Shown here one piece after another: positions 53,359-64,000 of a stretch of DNA of 64,000 nt (positions within the stretch are counted from its first letter, which is position 1; every line of letters begins with the position of its first letter). The notes under the pieces were generated by a model. It was given only the letters and a program-made list of their open reading frames with translations, was not told where the DNA came from and made no database searches. The translations under genes and the position numbers were made by a program. Source of the DNA: Porites lobata (lineage: Eukaryota > Cnidaria > Anthozoa > Scleractinia > Poritidae); NCBI GenBank assembly GCA_942486035.1, contig CALNXK010000035.1, positions 2,292,501 to 2,356,500 on the forward strand, in the 5' to 3' direction.

Positions 53359-53670
53359 GTGAAAACAAATACAAAATATTTATTTAACAACAGTTGCACT
53401 GACAATAAGGCTGTACATGGTTTAAGCCCTGAATACATTTCAAAGCTTTTCACTTTTCGAAATAGTAATAAGGATCTGCAGGGCATAGATATCCTAACCT
53501 TGCCAAGGGCTGCCACCACCAGCTATGGGCTTCATTCTGTCTCTTATTATGGCAGCAAGCTATGGAATTCCCTTCCTAACAATATTAGAGCTATTCCAGA
53601 GTTAAGAAAATTTGAATTCGCCATTTCTGATCTCATAATGGATACTGACTACTGCACCTTTTGTGGTTAG
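53359..53670 (+). pseudogene. LINE reverse-transcriptase C-terminal fragment
   Basis: The plus strand reads VHGLSPEYISKLFTF, then LTLPRAATTSYGLHSVSYYG and SKLWNSLPNNIRAIPELRKF, the standard C-terminal end of CR1/L2/Jockey-type RT proteins, closing at TAG 53668-53670. A 5'-truncated insertion in the presumed SCAP intron; an AT-rich tail follows to about 53800. Confidence 0.9.
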
Positions 53671-55149
53671 AATTTCATCGAAATAAGTCAGTTGATCAAT
53701 TACTTTTTCATACTCTGTACTATAACTATTAATATCTATTATTTATTTTAATATATTATTTAATATTTGTAATATTTATTTTTGTGATACATATATACCT
53801 GGATTTTTGAAAACCGGGTTAGCAAAAATATCAACTCATTCTACTAGTTGGCAATTTAAAAGAATAAAATACGTTCAAAGGCCGATTAAAACCGTTTATC
53901 TGACGCCGGGCAGTAAGTTAATGGTCCCTAGAAGCATTCCAACGAGTCCAAATTTAAAATGACGCAAATTTTAGAACATTTATTCCGTAATCTGGCTTCG
54001 CGAAGTTTCAAACCGGTGTCATCTCAGTCTAGAAATTTTTTAAGTTGAGTGAAGTGCAGCGAAAGAGTGCCTGGTTAAGGCTTACATAACAACGTAAATA
54101 GTTAGCAAAACACAACTTTTTTCGCGGTCCGATAAACAACAGGATTTCGCATGGAATAGACAACAAACTGAATGTAACATAGTGCACAAATTATCAGCTT
54201 CTTATCTGCCAAAATCGGCCTATGGTTCAATGACATTAGAGCCCGCTGAAACTAGACGTAGATCCAATTTTCCTAAGTCGAGAGTTGCTTTTACAAGGTA
54301 CAATCAGCTAAGCTAAACACCGACCAAACAGTGTTAATGGCTGGCACAGAATATTTTGGCCAAACCGCAGCTCAACCAGGCGATCACATACCTGTCAACA
54401 CCATGCGGAAATCACACAATCACACACTTTTGCGACACTGATAAGACTATCCACAACCACGCATAATCTTCTCACGTTCAACATAAGCCTATTGGCAAAT
54501 AAACACCTCTGGACTTTTCTCTTACACTCGTCTTATTAAAGTTCCCGGATGTAGAGTCACACGGTCGGACCACCTTAGCCTTGTTTTAACACCAGAAAGA
54601 AAAGAAAGAGGCCCGGGTCAAAGTTCGCCTGCAATTTTGCTCGCACCTAATTCATTGGACTCCTAAGAGCCTGTTCCCGAAGCCAAAGACTTAGTGGTCA
54701 CCTTAGAAAAGCGAACAATATCGTACCTTTCTGTCTCAGCCCGGATCAGGGTGATTGATCCGTTTAGCCAAATGAAACGAGAATATAATACGATATTGGA
54801 CGAATCGTAATAACCTTGTCCCATCTCAGAGCTTTACATGATTCTCTCCGGGAGACCAATATCTAAAAGTAAACTGTTAAACGACACCAAAACCAGCTTT
54901 AGGCGCGCACTGATTTCAAATAACTGTCACTTGTATTAAAGAGAGAATTGTGGGTAGGGACAACAAAAACATAATTGTGGGGGGGGAGGTTAGATAGTAC
55001 TTCTGTCCACATCCCTAACTCCCTAACCACAAAACAAGCCAAAACAAACGACATAAGCAAACAACAGAGTAAACAAGCTATTAGACAGGCAGGGGAAGTT
55101 GAGGAAAATTACAAAATGTTTGCTAACCCGGTTTTCATAACTCCAGGTA
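53671..55149. other. No gene supported
   Basis: The LINE tail runs to about 53800. The rest (53880-54960) shows no recognisable element or exon. The frame 54975-55205 overlaps the border of the next element. Confidence 0.35.
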
Positions 55150-55800
55150 GATATTCTTATTTAGTATATACTAAAACAGTGGATAGTGTTTTTCGCGCGC
55201 TCTGATTGGCTACTCAATGAGTGACTATCCTGCACTATTCACTGATTCACCTCCAGTTCCTACGAGCGAGAGACGCCAAACTCGCGTAAGTTGCAAAATG
55301 CCTTTCCGGTTTACTGCCGTAACAAACAAAGAAATTTCACGACTAATCAAGCAAGCTGTTTCCGAAATACACGAAAAAAGTGACGAAGCTCGGGGTGGAA
55401 GTTTTCACAGGTAAAGCTTTGTCTTTTTGACTTGAATTTATCGATAAAACCGGCGAAAAAGTTTTGTTGTTTACAAATGCAAATTAAGCTTAAGTCTTGC
55501 GTTACTTTTTGTAGTTGACTTGCTCATAAATAAGCTTAAAACTAAATCTAATAATCCTTTTTACAGAATGATTTTAAATACAAAAAGAATTCACAACTCC
55601 TTTTGAGGAAATTTCCCCGGAAGAGCTAAACAAATGCCTTCAAAAGTTTTATTTGCCGGCAAGAAAAAGCGACGACCGCGGCCGTTCGGTCATTGCGCGC
55701 CAAAATTGTAATCGTTGCAGGCAACAGTAAATGAGTTAAAAATCATCATTTTTGTGCTCAATTATCTCACTGTTTTAGTATATACTAAAACAATTATTCA
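55150..55800. mobile_element. Crypton-like (DUF3504-type) element remnant with palindromic ends
   Basis: Both borders carry TTTAGTATATACTAAAA (about 55158-55174 and 55777-55794), each followed or preceded by CAGTG. Inside, the plus strand has MPFRFTAVTNKEISRLIKQA (from 55299) ending at a donor CACAG|GTAAAG (55410), and after a 160-bp gap TPFEEISPEELNKCLQKFYL (about 55592-55651). These resemble the N-terminal region of Crypton-related tyrosine recombinases. In-frame stops and loss of the catalytic region show a deletion derivative. Family call is from appearance only. Confidence 0.5.
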
Positions 55801-55814
55801 CCTCAGTGTCGGTG

Positions 55815-56457
55815 GCTAGTCTTGACGATTGATCTCGGGATTGTCGAATTTATAAAAAAATTTATCGAGCGGTTTTTGGAAAAATGCGAAATTTTTAGGC
55901 ATGGACCAAATTAGGTCCAAAAACTGTATCAAAAGCAGCTGAATGCAAGGTAATAAAATTCTTGTTACTCGCGATCGCCCGGAGCAATTCCCCTCTTTTT
56001 TTTGTATGCAGTTTACAATGGAATCAAATCACTATGAGATGAAGCCTCGTTCCCAAAGCTTATCATTTTCTTAAAATATTAGCGAATTGTGTGGCTAGCA
56101 TGCTATTTCACTGTTTTTATTATTCTTAAAACTACATTTCAAAATATTTCGAAAACGCTCTCATAGAATTTGTTCAAACTACGCCATAGTGGAGGGAATT
56201 ATACCAGGTACATACTCCCTTAAGCGATTTCTTCAAAAAACTCCTGGAACAGAGAAACACAAAGATAAATGAAAAACGTAATGGCGTCACTACGTTGCCA
56301 TGGCGGCTCCGATTGCAATAAAACCCAGATCATAAGAAATTTTCACCTTTATATAATACAGTTGTGGTAACCTTTTTTCCATATCTTTACTCATGCCGAC
56401 GTAGTTGATGCTCAAAGTTGGGAGGTATCAACCCCAAAAAATCCAGTCAAGCCACCT
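55815..56457 (+). mobile_element. Partial copy of the TTAA-flanked element at 57387-58313
   Basis: The right end (TTGATGCTCAAAGTTGGGAG ... AGCCACCTTAA, to 56461) and the body resemble 57610-58317 in order. The left end is missing or displaced by the Crypton-like element. Confidence 0.65.
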
Positions 56458-56571
56458 TAAAAACGGAAGTGAAGACATTGGTAAAAAAGGGAATCCAATG
56501 TACAATGATACTAAAAAAGCACGGATTTTTTAAAAATCAGAATAACTTTTTAACTTTAAAATCAATTCGAT

Positions 56572-56595
56572 GTTGTTGTTGTTGTTGTTGTTGTC
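56572..56595 (+). repeat. Microsatellite (GTT)n
   Basis: Eight GTT units. Confidence 0.9.
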
Positions 56596-57386
56596 ATAGG
56601 CCACTTGCACTTAGAGGTCACGTGACCAATGTTTCCTTTAAACAATGAGTTGGAATCTTGCTGATGCCAAAAATTGACGGAGGGCATAAAAAATATCATC
56701 TTACACCCGAAATTTGAGAGGAAACGCATTTAAGGGAGATATTTTATGGCGCCTTGATTTTTCAACAAAGTAGTATGATTTGTATTGGCCGCCATGTTGA
56801 AGGGCATACTCTTGCCCTCCAAGATGGCGACCAAAACTACTTTACGTTCAGATATGCTCAAAACTTTACCACATCATCTTTTCAACAATTTCCTTGAATT
56901 AAGTGCAAAATTTCTGTTCAGAAAGAGGTAATTCATAGCACAGGCGGCCCAGACGTAGTATGTGTCAAATGAATATATTAATATTCACATGGACAAAATA
57001 GGATGAGTCGTCGAGACTCCCATGGACTAAAATAGTTCAAAAGTCAAAATATAACAAAACAAGGCTAAGGTACCTTTAACTGAAGGTATCCTTGTCTTTC
57101 CTGGCCGGTTAAAGTGGCATTTGGTGAGTTTTGCAATTGAAGGTACTATCCACTAAAGAAGAATTAAAGGCTGGCTACAAAACAAACGGACCATCTCCAC
57201 GCGCCTTCAGAGAATAATCGACGAATCCGCTCCAAATTGCCATCGGTTAATCTGCAGGTAACGTGTGCTCCTGCTTCTTGCTCGCTGGCTCCACAAAACC
57301 CATCGCAACTGCACAATAATCGCTCGCTCATCAACAAACACTGTTGACCTTTACGCTTCGATATCACAGCAAACTACCAGTGTTAA
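56596..57386. other. No gene; includes a segment duplicated at 59880-59990
   Basis: 57291-57383 (CCACAAAACCCATCGCAACT, GCACAATAATCGCTCGCTCA ...) has an inverted paralogue at about 59990-59895. The rest is unremarkable. Confidence 0.5.
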
Positions 57387-58313
57387 GGTGGCTCGATACA
57401 GTTTTACAGGGTCAATACCTCCCAAGTTTGAGCTTGAACTACGTCGCCATAAACAAGTTTCATTTTCACGTGAACAGCAGTAACTAACAGTGCATTTGAA
57501 ATATGCAAAAATGCTAGCTATTGTTGTGCACGAAAACATGTAACTTGGAGACAATTCCCCTGAATAATGAGAGGCTCTCACTTGTAAACACAAAATTTCC
57601 GAAAAAATAGTAGCGAATTGTAGTCCTTATTTTACTGCCTTACGATATATCAATAATCTTGAAACTAAGAGGTGATATAAAAGGAAGGTTAATGTCAAGA
57701 ATCTTAAATTTAAGAAAAATCTATCGGGCGGTTTAAAAATTATTGCTAATTTGCTAAAGTAGACCAAAATGTTTACAAACCGCTAACAAGAGTGTCTGGA
57801 TACATACTAATCAAATCCTTCTTTCTAGCAATCGGCTGGAGCTATCTCCAGGATCTTTCACACACGTTTTTTAAAAAGATTGAACCTACTATGAGGTAAA
57901 ATGGCATGCCAAAAGAGCTTCGTTTTCTACAGAAAAAAGCCGAACATCAAGATTGTCCATTTTTTTACCGTATTTCTAACTATAAATACTTTATCCCAAA
58001 ATATCTCGGTAACGCTCTTACAGATTTCGCTTAAACTTCACGAACATCGAGGCGGCTATTGGAGTAAAAAGCTCCCGTGAACGATTTTGCAAGAACAGTT
58101 CCCAGTGTCGAGATATACTGCTGCAAGTAAAATAGGTAATAGCGTCATTTCGTTGCTATGACAACTCCGATGTCGTTGCACCCTGATCATAACAAATTTT
58201 CATCTTTATCTCATACAACTGTGGTGGCAATTTTTCTAAATGTTTGTTTATGGCGACGTAGTTTATGCTCAAACTTGGGAAGTATTGACCCTGAAAAACT
58301 GTATCGAGCCACC
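57387..58313. mobile_element. 927-bp TTAA-flanked TIR element (Kolobok- or piggyBac-like)
   Basis: Flanked by TTAA at 57383-57386 and 58314-58317. TIRs of about 70 bp: GGTGGCTCGATACAGTTTT, CTCCCAAGTTTGAGC and ACTACGTCGCCATAAAC on the left, and their inverses on the right. No transposase. An inverted paralogue of the flanks at about 59820-59990 has a single TTAA and no element, supporting insertion with TTAA duplication. Confidence 0.85.
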
Positions 58314-58317
58314 TTAA

Positions 58318-58631
58318 TACGCGACAATGCAGCACTTGCTATGGGAGGGATGGTACTATTGCTTCTAGGTCAATCAATCGGGAAAATAATATTGAAGCCC
58401 TTGTAATTTTCAGAAAGATCCAATTTGCCCTAGGATTACCGAACAGATACGAATTTTATAGCGGAGCTAAAAACAAATGAGCGGCAGTGGAAAAAGTGAA
58501 CAAGAATTTCCTCCATAAAAAGTGAAAACCTTCTGGACGTTTCACGTTGCAGTCATGCAAATCAACGGCAAGGAAATGTACAAGAAAGTGTGCTGCAATT
58601 AGACCTATTGTTGTTTCTCACAGTTTTGGTC
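58318..58631. other. Flank of the TTAA element and partial repeat end
   Basis: 58318-58375 is the duplicated flank. 58550-58620 resembles the right part of the element at 36747-37089 (AAGGAAATGTACAAGAAAG, ACCTATTGTTG). Confidence 0.45.
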
Positions 58632-59134
58632 GAGGGCATCCAACGACTGTTTTCTGTAAAATATCTGTTCGGAGAAGCAAATTTTGCCTAGAATTTTCTT
58701 TCACGTGGCTAAAAATTTCTAGATGACCATTCCATTCATGTACAATTTTCGAAGCTCATCTAATCTTGCTAATAAATTCCCTACGATTTTCTGAAGTTTA
58801 ACTTTTCACATTTCACTCCCCGGCCGCGTTAGGCTATTTTTCGTAGCGAGTAAAAAGGAATCCTAAGATTTTCAGATTCAAAAATGTGATGAGAGAAGGA
58901 ATCTGAAAAATCATCTCCTTCGTAATACGTTAAATTGCATCTAAAATTTTCAGGAAAATAATTCTGAATTCCTCGTAATTTCGAAGAGACTCAAGTTCCC
59001 CTAGAATGGCCGAACACTGAGATACAAATTTTACAGCGCCACTTAGGGTGCATTTCATAGAGCTAAAAGTACTTTACGAATAGCTAAAAAAGTGTTTTCA
59101 ATGTATTTGAGGAAACCGTCGTTGGGTGCCCCTG
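58632..59134. mobile_element. Second copy of the CACCCAACGA MITE family
   Basis: Left GAGGGCATCCAACGACTGTTTT and right TCGTTGGGTGCCCCT are inverted. It shares AAAATATCTGTTCGGA and GAATTTTC words with 12409-12805. The right-end motif recurs at 59305-59340, probably a local duplication. Confidence 0.65.
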
Positions 59135-60041
59135 GCTCGTTTTCTTCTCTGCTTAGCATTACACGATTTTATATTTAGTATGAGCAAACTGTAAATATTA
59201 TCAAGAGCTTCGCTTTTAGCCCTCCTGACTAAATTTATGTATTAGGGCCGAATAGAATGCATGTTTAGACATCGAAAGTACTCTGGACAGCCTTAAATGT
59301 GTTTTCAATGCATTTAAGGGAAAATCGTCGTTGGGTGCCTCCGAGTTTTGAAAATCATAATAAAAAAAGATATCGCGCACATAAATTTTACTTTACCATA
59401 TCTTCAGCTGATCATATCTGCATGGAAAAGGCGCGTTATAAATTTTCAATTATTATTATTAATTATTATTATCGTCTATTCAGTTGCGTAGCCGAGGCCA
59501 GATTTTGCCTTTTTCCTGGGCGGAAAATCCTCGTCCTCCCTCACCAGTTTGGACAACATATTGTGGAGTAAGACGTTGTTCTGGAAAGAACTGTTTATTT
59601 AATTAATCTAAGCAAACAGGTCTAGTAGAGTCAAGAACCTAGCTATGCAAGCGGCTGGACTAACAATGTGACAGCAGCTGCGAACGTTAGAAGAATTCGA
59701 ACTTGAAAACCAGGGCCGCCCTGTTGAAAACTTACGGACGGTCGGGCGATCGCCTTTTGTTTTCTGGTCAAAACTAACGCAGCGGACCCTCGCTCAGTGT
59801 CGATTGACCTAGAAGCAATAGTACCATCTCTCCCATAGCAAGTACTGCATTGTCGCGTGAACGCAGTCGCTAAGGTTGAATATTCGCGTCACGTATTAAA
59901 CCTTGTAGTTTGCGGTCATATCGAAGCGTAAAGGTCAACAGTGTTTGTTGATGAGCGAGCGATTATTGTGCAGTTGCGATGGGTTTTGTGGGCCGCCTGT
60001 GACCTGACCAGCTACGAACTGACTCATTGAGCTATTCTGAA
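59135..60041. other. No gene; contains an empty-site paralogue
   Basis: 59820-59990 (minus) is the inverted paralogue of the flanks of the TTAA element (TTAA at 59896-59899). Other parts show nothing recognisable. Confidence 0.5.
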
Positions 60042-60345
60042 AAAAATAAGTGTGGATGCTGCTTCAAGTCATTTGACCTAATTCGGCTATCGCGAATAGT
60101 ACAACGCGGCACGTATTTCATAATTTATGAGTTCTATTTCACCTGCTTCAAGGTAGAGTATAAAAGATCATATATTTTTCAAAGTTCTTCCAATGAAACA
60201 ATAATTGAAATTTAGAAATGGACTTTTATTCTGAAGGGTATCATGCAGCCTATAAATTTTTGTTTTAGAAGTTTGAAAGGCAAGGCGAGTATTGTTAAGT
60301 AAAGACGCGTAACCTAAGTCGAAACGGTAGCGGTCAGGGAATAGT
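60042..60345 (+). repeat. Repeat family R, copy 3 (fragment)
   Basis: Shares GTGxGGxTGCTGCTTCAAG, TTGACCTAATTCGGCTAT, TTCAAAGTTCTTCCAATGAAA and GTCGAAACGGTAGCGGTCAG with copies 1 and 2; an internal deletion joins the two parts. Confidence 0.75.
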
Positions 60346-61389
60346 CCAGTTTCGAATTAAAAATCACCGCTGAATACAAACATTAACGACACATTTATAC
60401 AGGGTTAGCCTGGACGTAAAGTAAAATATTCAGAAATTCTGGAAAGAAAGTTTTTGAAATTTGAATATAGCTATTTCAAGAAAGGTTGTCGAAAAAAGTG
60501 CACGCGACAATCCCGAAAGGTATTGTGGGTGATTTTGAGTTCACTATTTTTCAAAGAAATTTCAAAGAATGGCACGAGAAGCCATAGGTGTATGTTTGCG
60601 AGTGCTAAAAGAAAGCAACAAAAGTAGATTCGACAGCTACAGTGTCAGGAAAAGTGCATTGATCATATCCCATAATATATAGATTTAGCCAGGGCTAACA
60701 GCGAAGCTCCCATTAATAAATTTATAATTTAAATCAAACAATAAACTTGTGATCCACAAATCAGTTAAGTTAAGGGCACATTCATGTGACTTTTGAGGGA
60801 AAGGCTAAGTTATTTCTTACATGGAGTTGATCGCCTTATATGTACACCCAAAAAATAGGAAACATCTTCAATCACATTCAACAGCCATAATGGCCCTTGA
60901 TCACAGTAGATTAGGCCTCGAAAACAAATTCTTGGAAAACAAATCTGGAGGTGTGTAAACCAACCTTTTATACTCTTTATACATCACATATGAGGTGAAT
61001 TCAGTAACTTTGTCGGTAGTCGGTTTAAATTTTCGATCTTTGTCGGTAGTCGGTTAAACGTTTCGATTCTTGTCGATCTTCGGAAAATCTCAGTGAATAA
61101 GTAAAAACGCTTGTTGATTATTAATTTTTTTATAAGTATTTCACCCACTTTTTGAGACTTTGATCCCTAAGGAAAAAGTAAAACTTGTAAGAATACATCA
61201 TTTGATTGCACTTTAACTTCATTAACCGTCTTGTTTGTTTATGCTACATGATCGTTTATTTCACTATTGTTTGCCAAATGAATATGATGAATTTTGATAA
61301 AATCACCAAAGCTTTTATTGTAAATGCGAACTTGGTTTCCCGGTAGACTACAGGGCGCAGTAAAAAGTAATTAATTAATCAATGGACTC
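60346..61389. other. No gene; left GTCGGTAGTCGG repeat patch
   Basis: Two TTTGTCGGTAGTCGGTT units and related words lie at 61010-61085. The same words recur at 62574-62685 on the other side of the Penelope remnant. Confidence 0.5.
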
Positions 61390-62420
61390 TAGCCTTTTGG
61401 ATACTTTTTAGTGAAAAACTGCAAGGGGTGACAGGCTGCACATCTATTCCTCCTATGTTTTGGCTCCAACAAGCATGTCCTTTGCCATCATAATTTTCCT
61501 TTCTCAGAGATATAGCACTTTAGGTGGTTCTTTAAAATTTTGTCAAGGTAGTGGTTGGTTTTGTATGAGATTCCACTTTTTCATTAAAGCTTCTTTTATA
61601 ATAGACACTAAGGGCTGGTATTGTGTCACGAAAGGCAATATTTCTTTTTCTTCCTTGTTGTTCTGTTTCAGGAGAGCTGGCTTTCTTTCTGTGAGTTTTA
61701 CTTCTAATAGCAATTTTTCTTTCCCTGAAAATTGTGTGGCTAGCCTCTGTCCATCAAGCGCTTTTGAAATCTGAAATACTTAGTCCTCAGAGGAGTTTGT
61801 TCGTAGGATTCTCAAGGCTTCTCGTTTGTGCAACAAGCGCTTTTAATTAACAGTTGGTGGATGATAAGAGGTGAAAATGTATAGACTGTAAGGTTTCCGT
61901 TGAAAATGCGTCTTTACATCAAGGATAGCTTTTTCTCATTTTTCGTTGAATGTTGTGCCTTGTTATACAACTGTTTCTGAAAAGAATGTCTCATTTTCAG
62001 ATATTACGGCCGTGAATTTCATAGTAGGGTGATGTAAGTTTACTTGTTCCGCGAAGAAAGCTACGATGTCTGGTTTACTTATGTCCCATATAGGGAAAAA
62101 ATGTCATTGTCATATATGTAGCGTTTTCAAACAGTTGGTTTAATGGTTTAAAGACGGTTTTTGCTTAATTAAACTTTGTATTTCAATATATGCCATGAAA
62201 ATGTTGGAAAGGAAACTGCTGTCTTTGTGCCCATCGCGGTACCGTGGGTCTGTACTGATAGTGCTTTCCATTAAACGGGAAAGAATTTTCTTTGAGGATT
62301 AATCTAAGCATTTCTCGGACCGAAACAAGAAACGTTCGGTTTTTTCACCTTTGTCGTTTCAATAAAATTCATAAAGTCGGTAGCATCTTTAAGGTGTGAC
62401 TTCGCGATTTGATATTTTTT
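61390..62420 (-). pseudogene. Second Penelope-like element, strongly decayed
   Basis: On the minus strand, in broken frames: TDFMNFIETTKVKK (about 62385-62345), REMLRLILKENSF (about 62320-62280), NIFMAYIEI (about 62195), HPTMKFTAVISENETFFS, VKTHFQR, EALRILRTNSSE (about 61810), EKLLLEVKLTERKPAL (about 61730-61680), EILPFVTQYQP and IIKEALMKKWNLIQNQPLP. These follow the order of the Penelope RT thumb and linker. The palm YIDD motif and the GIY-YIG module are missing or unreadable. Older than the copy at 17.4-19.1 kb. Confidence 0.75.
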
Positions 62421-62573
62421 TGATGGCTTTAGCAATGTACCTGTATCAAAAAAAAAGGAAATTCTTTCCGTTAGGCCATCTGATGAGTCATAAATTCAAA
62501 GAGGTTACTTTCTTCCTAGAAAAAAATGCAAAATGCTCTTTTTTCTGGAAACAAATAGTGATAATATCAGCCA

Positions 62574-62685
62574 TGTCGGTAGTCGGTTATATTTTTCCTG
62601 TCGGTAGTCGGTAATTTTTAATCATTTGGTCGGTAGTCAGTAATATTTTTCACCCATTGTCGCTAGTCGGTTAACCCCATTCACA
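62574..62685 (+). repeat. Right GTCGGTAGTCGG repeat patch
   Basis: Four spaced copies of GTCGGTAGTCGGT or near variants, in the same orientation as 61010-61085, flanking the Penelope remnant. Confidence 0.65.
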
Positions 62686-63635
62686 CCCTCTTATAATACA
62701 GACCTCGGACAGAACGCGGCAATTTTTCAAGACAAATTGCACGTATTAGTCAATATTCAGGACGATCAATCGTGGGCTTTTAGCGAAACCGTTCAAAACA
62801 ATTCCAAAATCACCCATACGGCCAGCCGGTTCTCATTTCTAGTGCGAGCTGTCAGTGTGGTCGAGTGTTTGAATGAACTTTAATAGAGTTACGCTTCAAC
62901 ATAATAACGAATTTATTATTATTATTTTTTGTTATTTAATGGTTTCAGTTATAACGATGTGTAATCGTATAAAGCGTTTGATACGCGCGACATTTTTGAG
63001 TACTCCTGCAAGCGATGTTCATGAACGATGAAAACAAACGGCACCTACCAGCGATGAAAATTGCAAAAGAGACTACTAACAATCAATAAAAGAAATATAA
63101 TTGGGTGAAACATTTACAGAGGCAACAATTTTCATTGACGAAGACAGGTGTTAAAGTGTGTCTAACAATGCTGAGTCTTTAAGCTTAAGTTAATTATGTT
63201 TTACTTTAAGCCGGCCTCCCGGTGTTTGCTTTTTTCAAAGATGAACTCCTCGAAGCAAGGAAATCGCTCAAAGGTTTCTTTCTACATCCAAATTTATAAC
63301 TAAATATTCTTCGTAACGTTTTCTTTCTATTTGCGGTGAGAAAATATATCTCAAGGCCTTTTAAGTTCTGTAAGCTTATATCTATATCAAACCTGACACT
63401 AGGTCAGATCATTGACTCAAATCTTACAAACGTGCATAAACTTGCCGCATAAACTGTGCTCGACTTCATGAAATTAGATATAACAAAAACAAACATCAAA
63501 TACAATAATTACTCAGGCTTACCATTCGAGATTCAGTTCCTGAAAGCTATCAAGGAAGGTCATAGTTGCTTGAGACTTTTAAACCCTCTTACGCATTAAG
63601 CAAGGTGAAAAACGAAAACGATGACATCCGAAATC
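62686..63635. other. No gene supported
   Basis: Presumed SCAP intron 18. No WD40-encoding exon was found here on either strand. Confidence 0.4.
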
Positions 63636-64000
63636 AGGCAGGTACAAAAGTCGGACCGGATCAGCTCGGACCGCCAGTCCGGGTCGGATCAACTCGGATC
63701 AACTCGGACCAACTCGGATCGAATAAAAAAATAAAAATAAAATAAAATTGGACTCGGATCAACTCGGATCATAAAAAATAAACAACTCGGATTATAAAAA
63801 GAAAAATAAAATCAGTCGGTATCACTTAACTTTCACCCGCCATTTTGTTTTTTTCTCACGAACTCGTGGTTGCGTAAATTAATTTTATTTTTATTTTTAT
63901 TAATTTTAATGATACACTACTGAGCAGCACACATACACTTCCAGTGAACATATTCAACTTGGAAGGAGGAGAAATCATGCTCGCCCGGGACAACGAAAAT
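63636..64000. mobile_element. Second copy of the foldback element, cut by the window end
   Basis: Starts AGGCAGGTACAAAAGTCGG and follows the left arm of 31896-32942 in order (CTCGGATC units, GATACACTACTGAGCAGCAC, GGAAGGAGGAGAAATCATGC). The right arm should lie beyond 64000. Confidence 0.9.

Noticed and set aside
1..64000. CRISPR arrays, rRNA genes, bacterial operons
   Set aside because: The tandem repeats seen are microsatellites and minisatellites without spacers; gene structure is eukaryotic with GT-AG introns.

Overview
This is a eukaryotic, AT-rich, intron-rich window dominated by transposable elements. The repeat mix is Penelope-like elements, CR1/L2-like LINEs, a tRNA-derived SINE, an OTU/2A-bearing element and many short inverted-repeat elements. 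Together with a sterol-regulated animal gene that has short exons and long introns, this points to a cnidarian, most likely an anthozoan such as a stony coral. The taxon is inferred from familiarity with these families, not from a search.

The one clear protein-coding gene is SCAP (SREBP cleavage-activating protein) on the + strand. Eighteen exons can be followed from the ATG at 22602 to 52790. Every junction is in phase except for one missing base in exon 10. They encode about 912 residues: TM1, luminal loop 1, the sterol-sensing domain, the MELADL-type COPII motif, the second luminal loop, the last TM segment and the first WD40 blade. The other WD40 blades should lie beyond 64000. The gene exceeds 30 kb because its introns are packed with repeats. 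On the - strand at the left edge (826..879) there is a convincing first coding exon of a second, unidentified gene, with a CpG-rich NRF-1/ETS-like promoter behind it.

Layout: 1-1140, 5' end of the minus-strand gene; 1141-9420, intergenic repeats; 9420-11800, remnant with a 2A-like peptide and an OTU protease, split by a TIR element; 12.4-12.8 kb, MITE; 13.2-19.5 kb, a LINE apparently split by other elements, including a 1,077-bp TIR element with a perfect 9-bp target duplication and a Penelope-like element that itself carries a 113-bp MITE; 20.2-21.4 kb, reverse-transcriptase and hAT fragments; 22.1-52.8 kb, SCAP; 52.8-64 kb, presumed SCAP intron with LINE, Crypton-like, TTAA-flanked, Penelope and foldback elements.

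No complete autonomous element, tRNA, rRNA or CRISPR array was seen. The most distinctive observations are nested insertions datable from their target duplications, two cases where a paralogous empty site is present in the same window, long near-perfect palindromes, and the 2A/OTU remnant.
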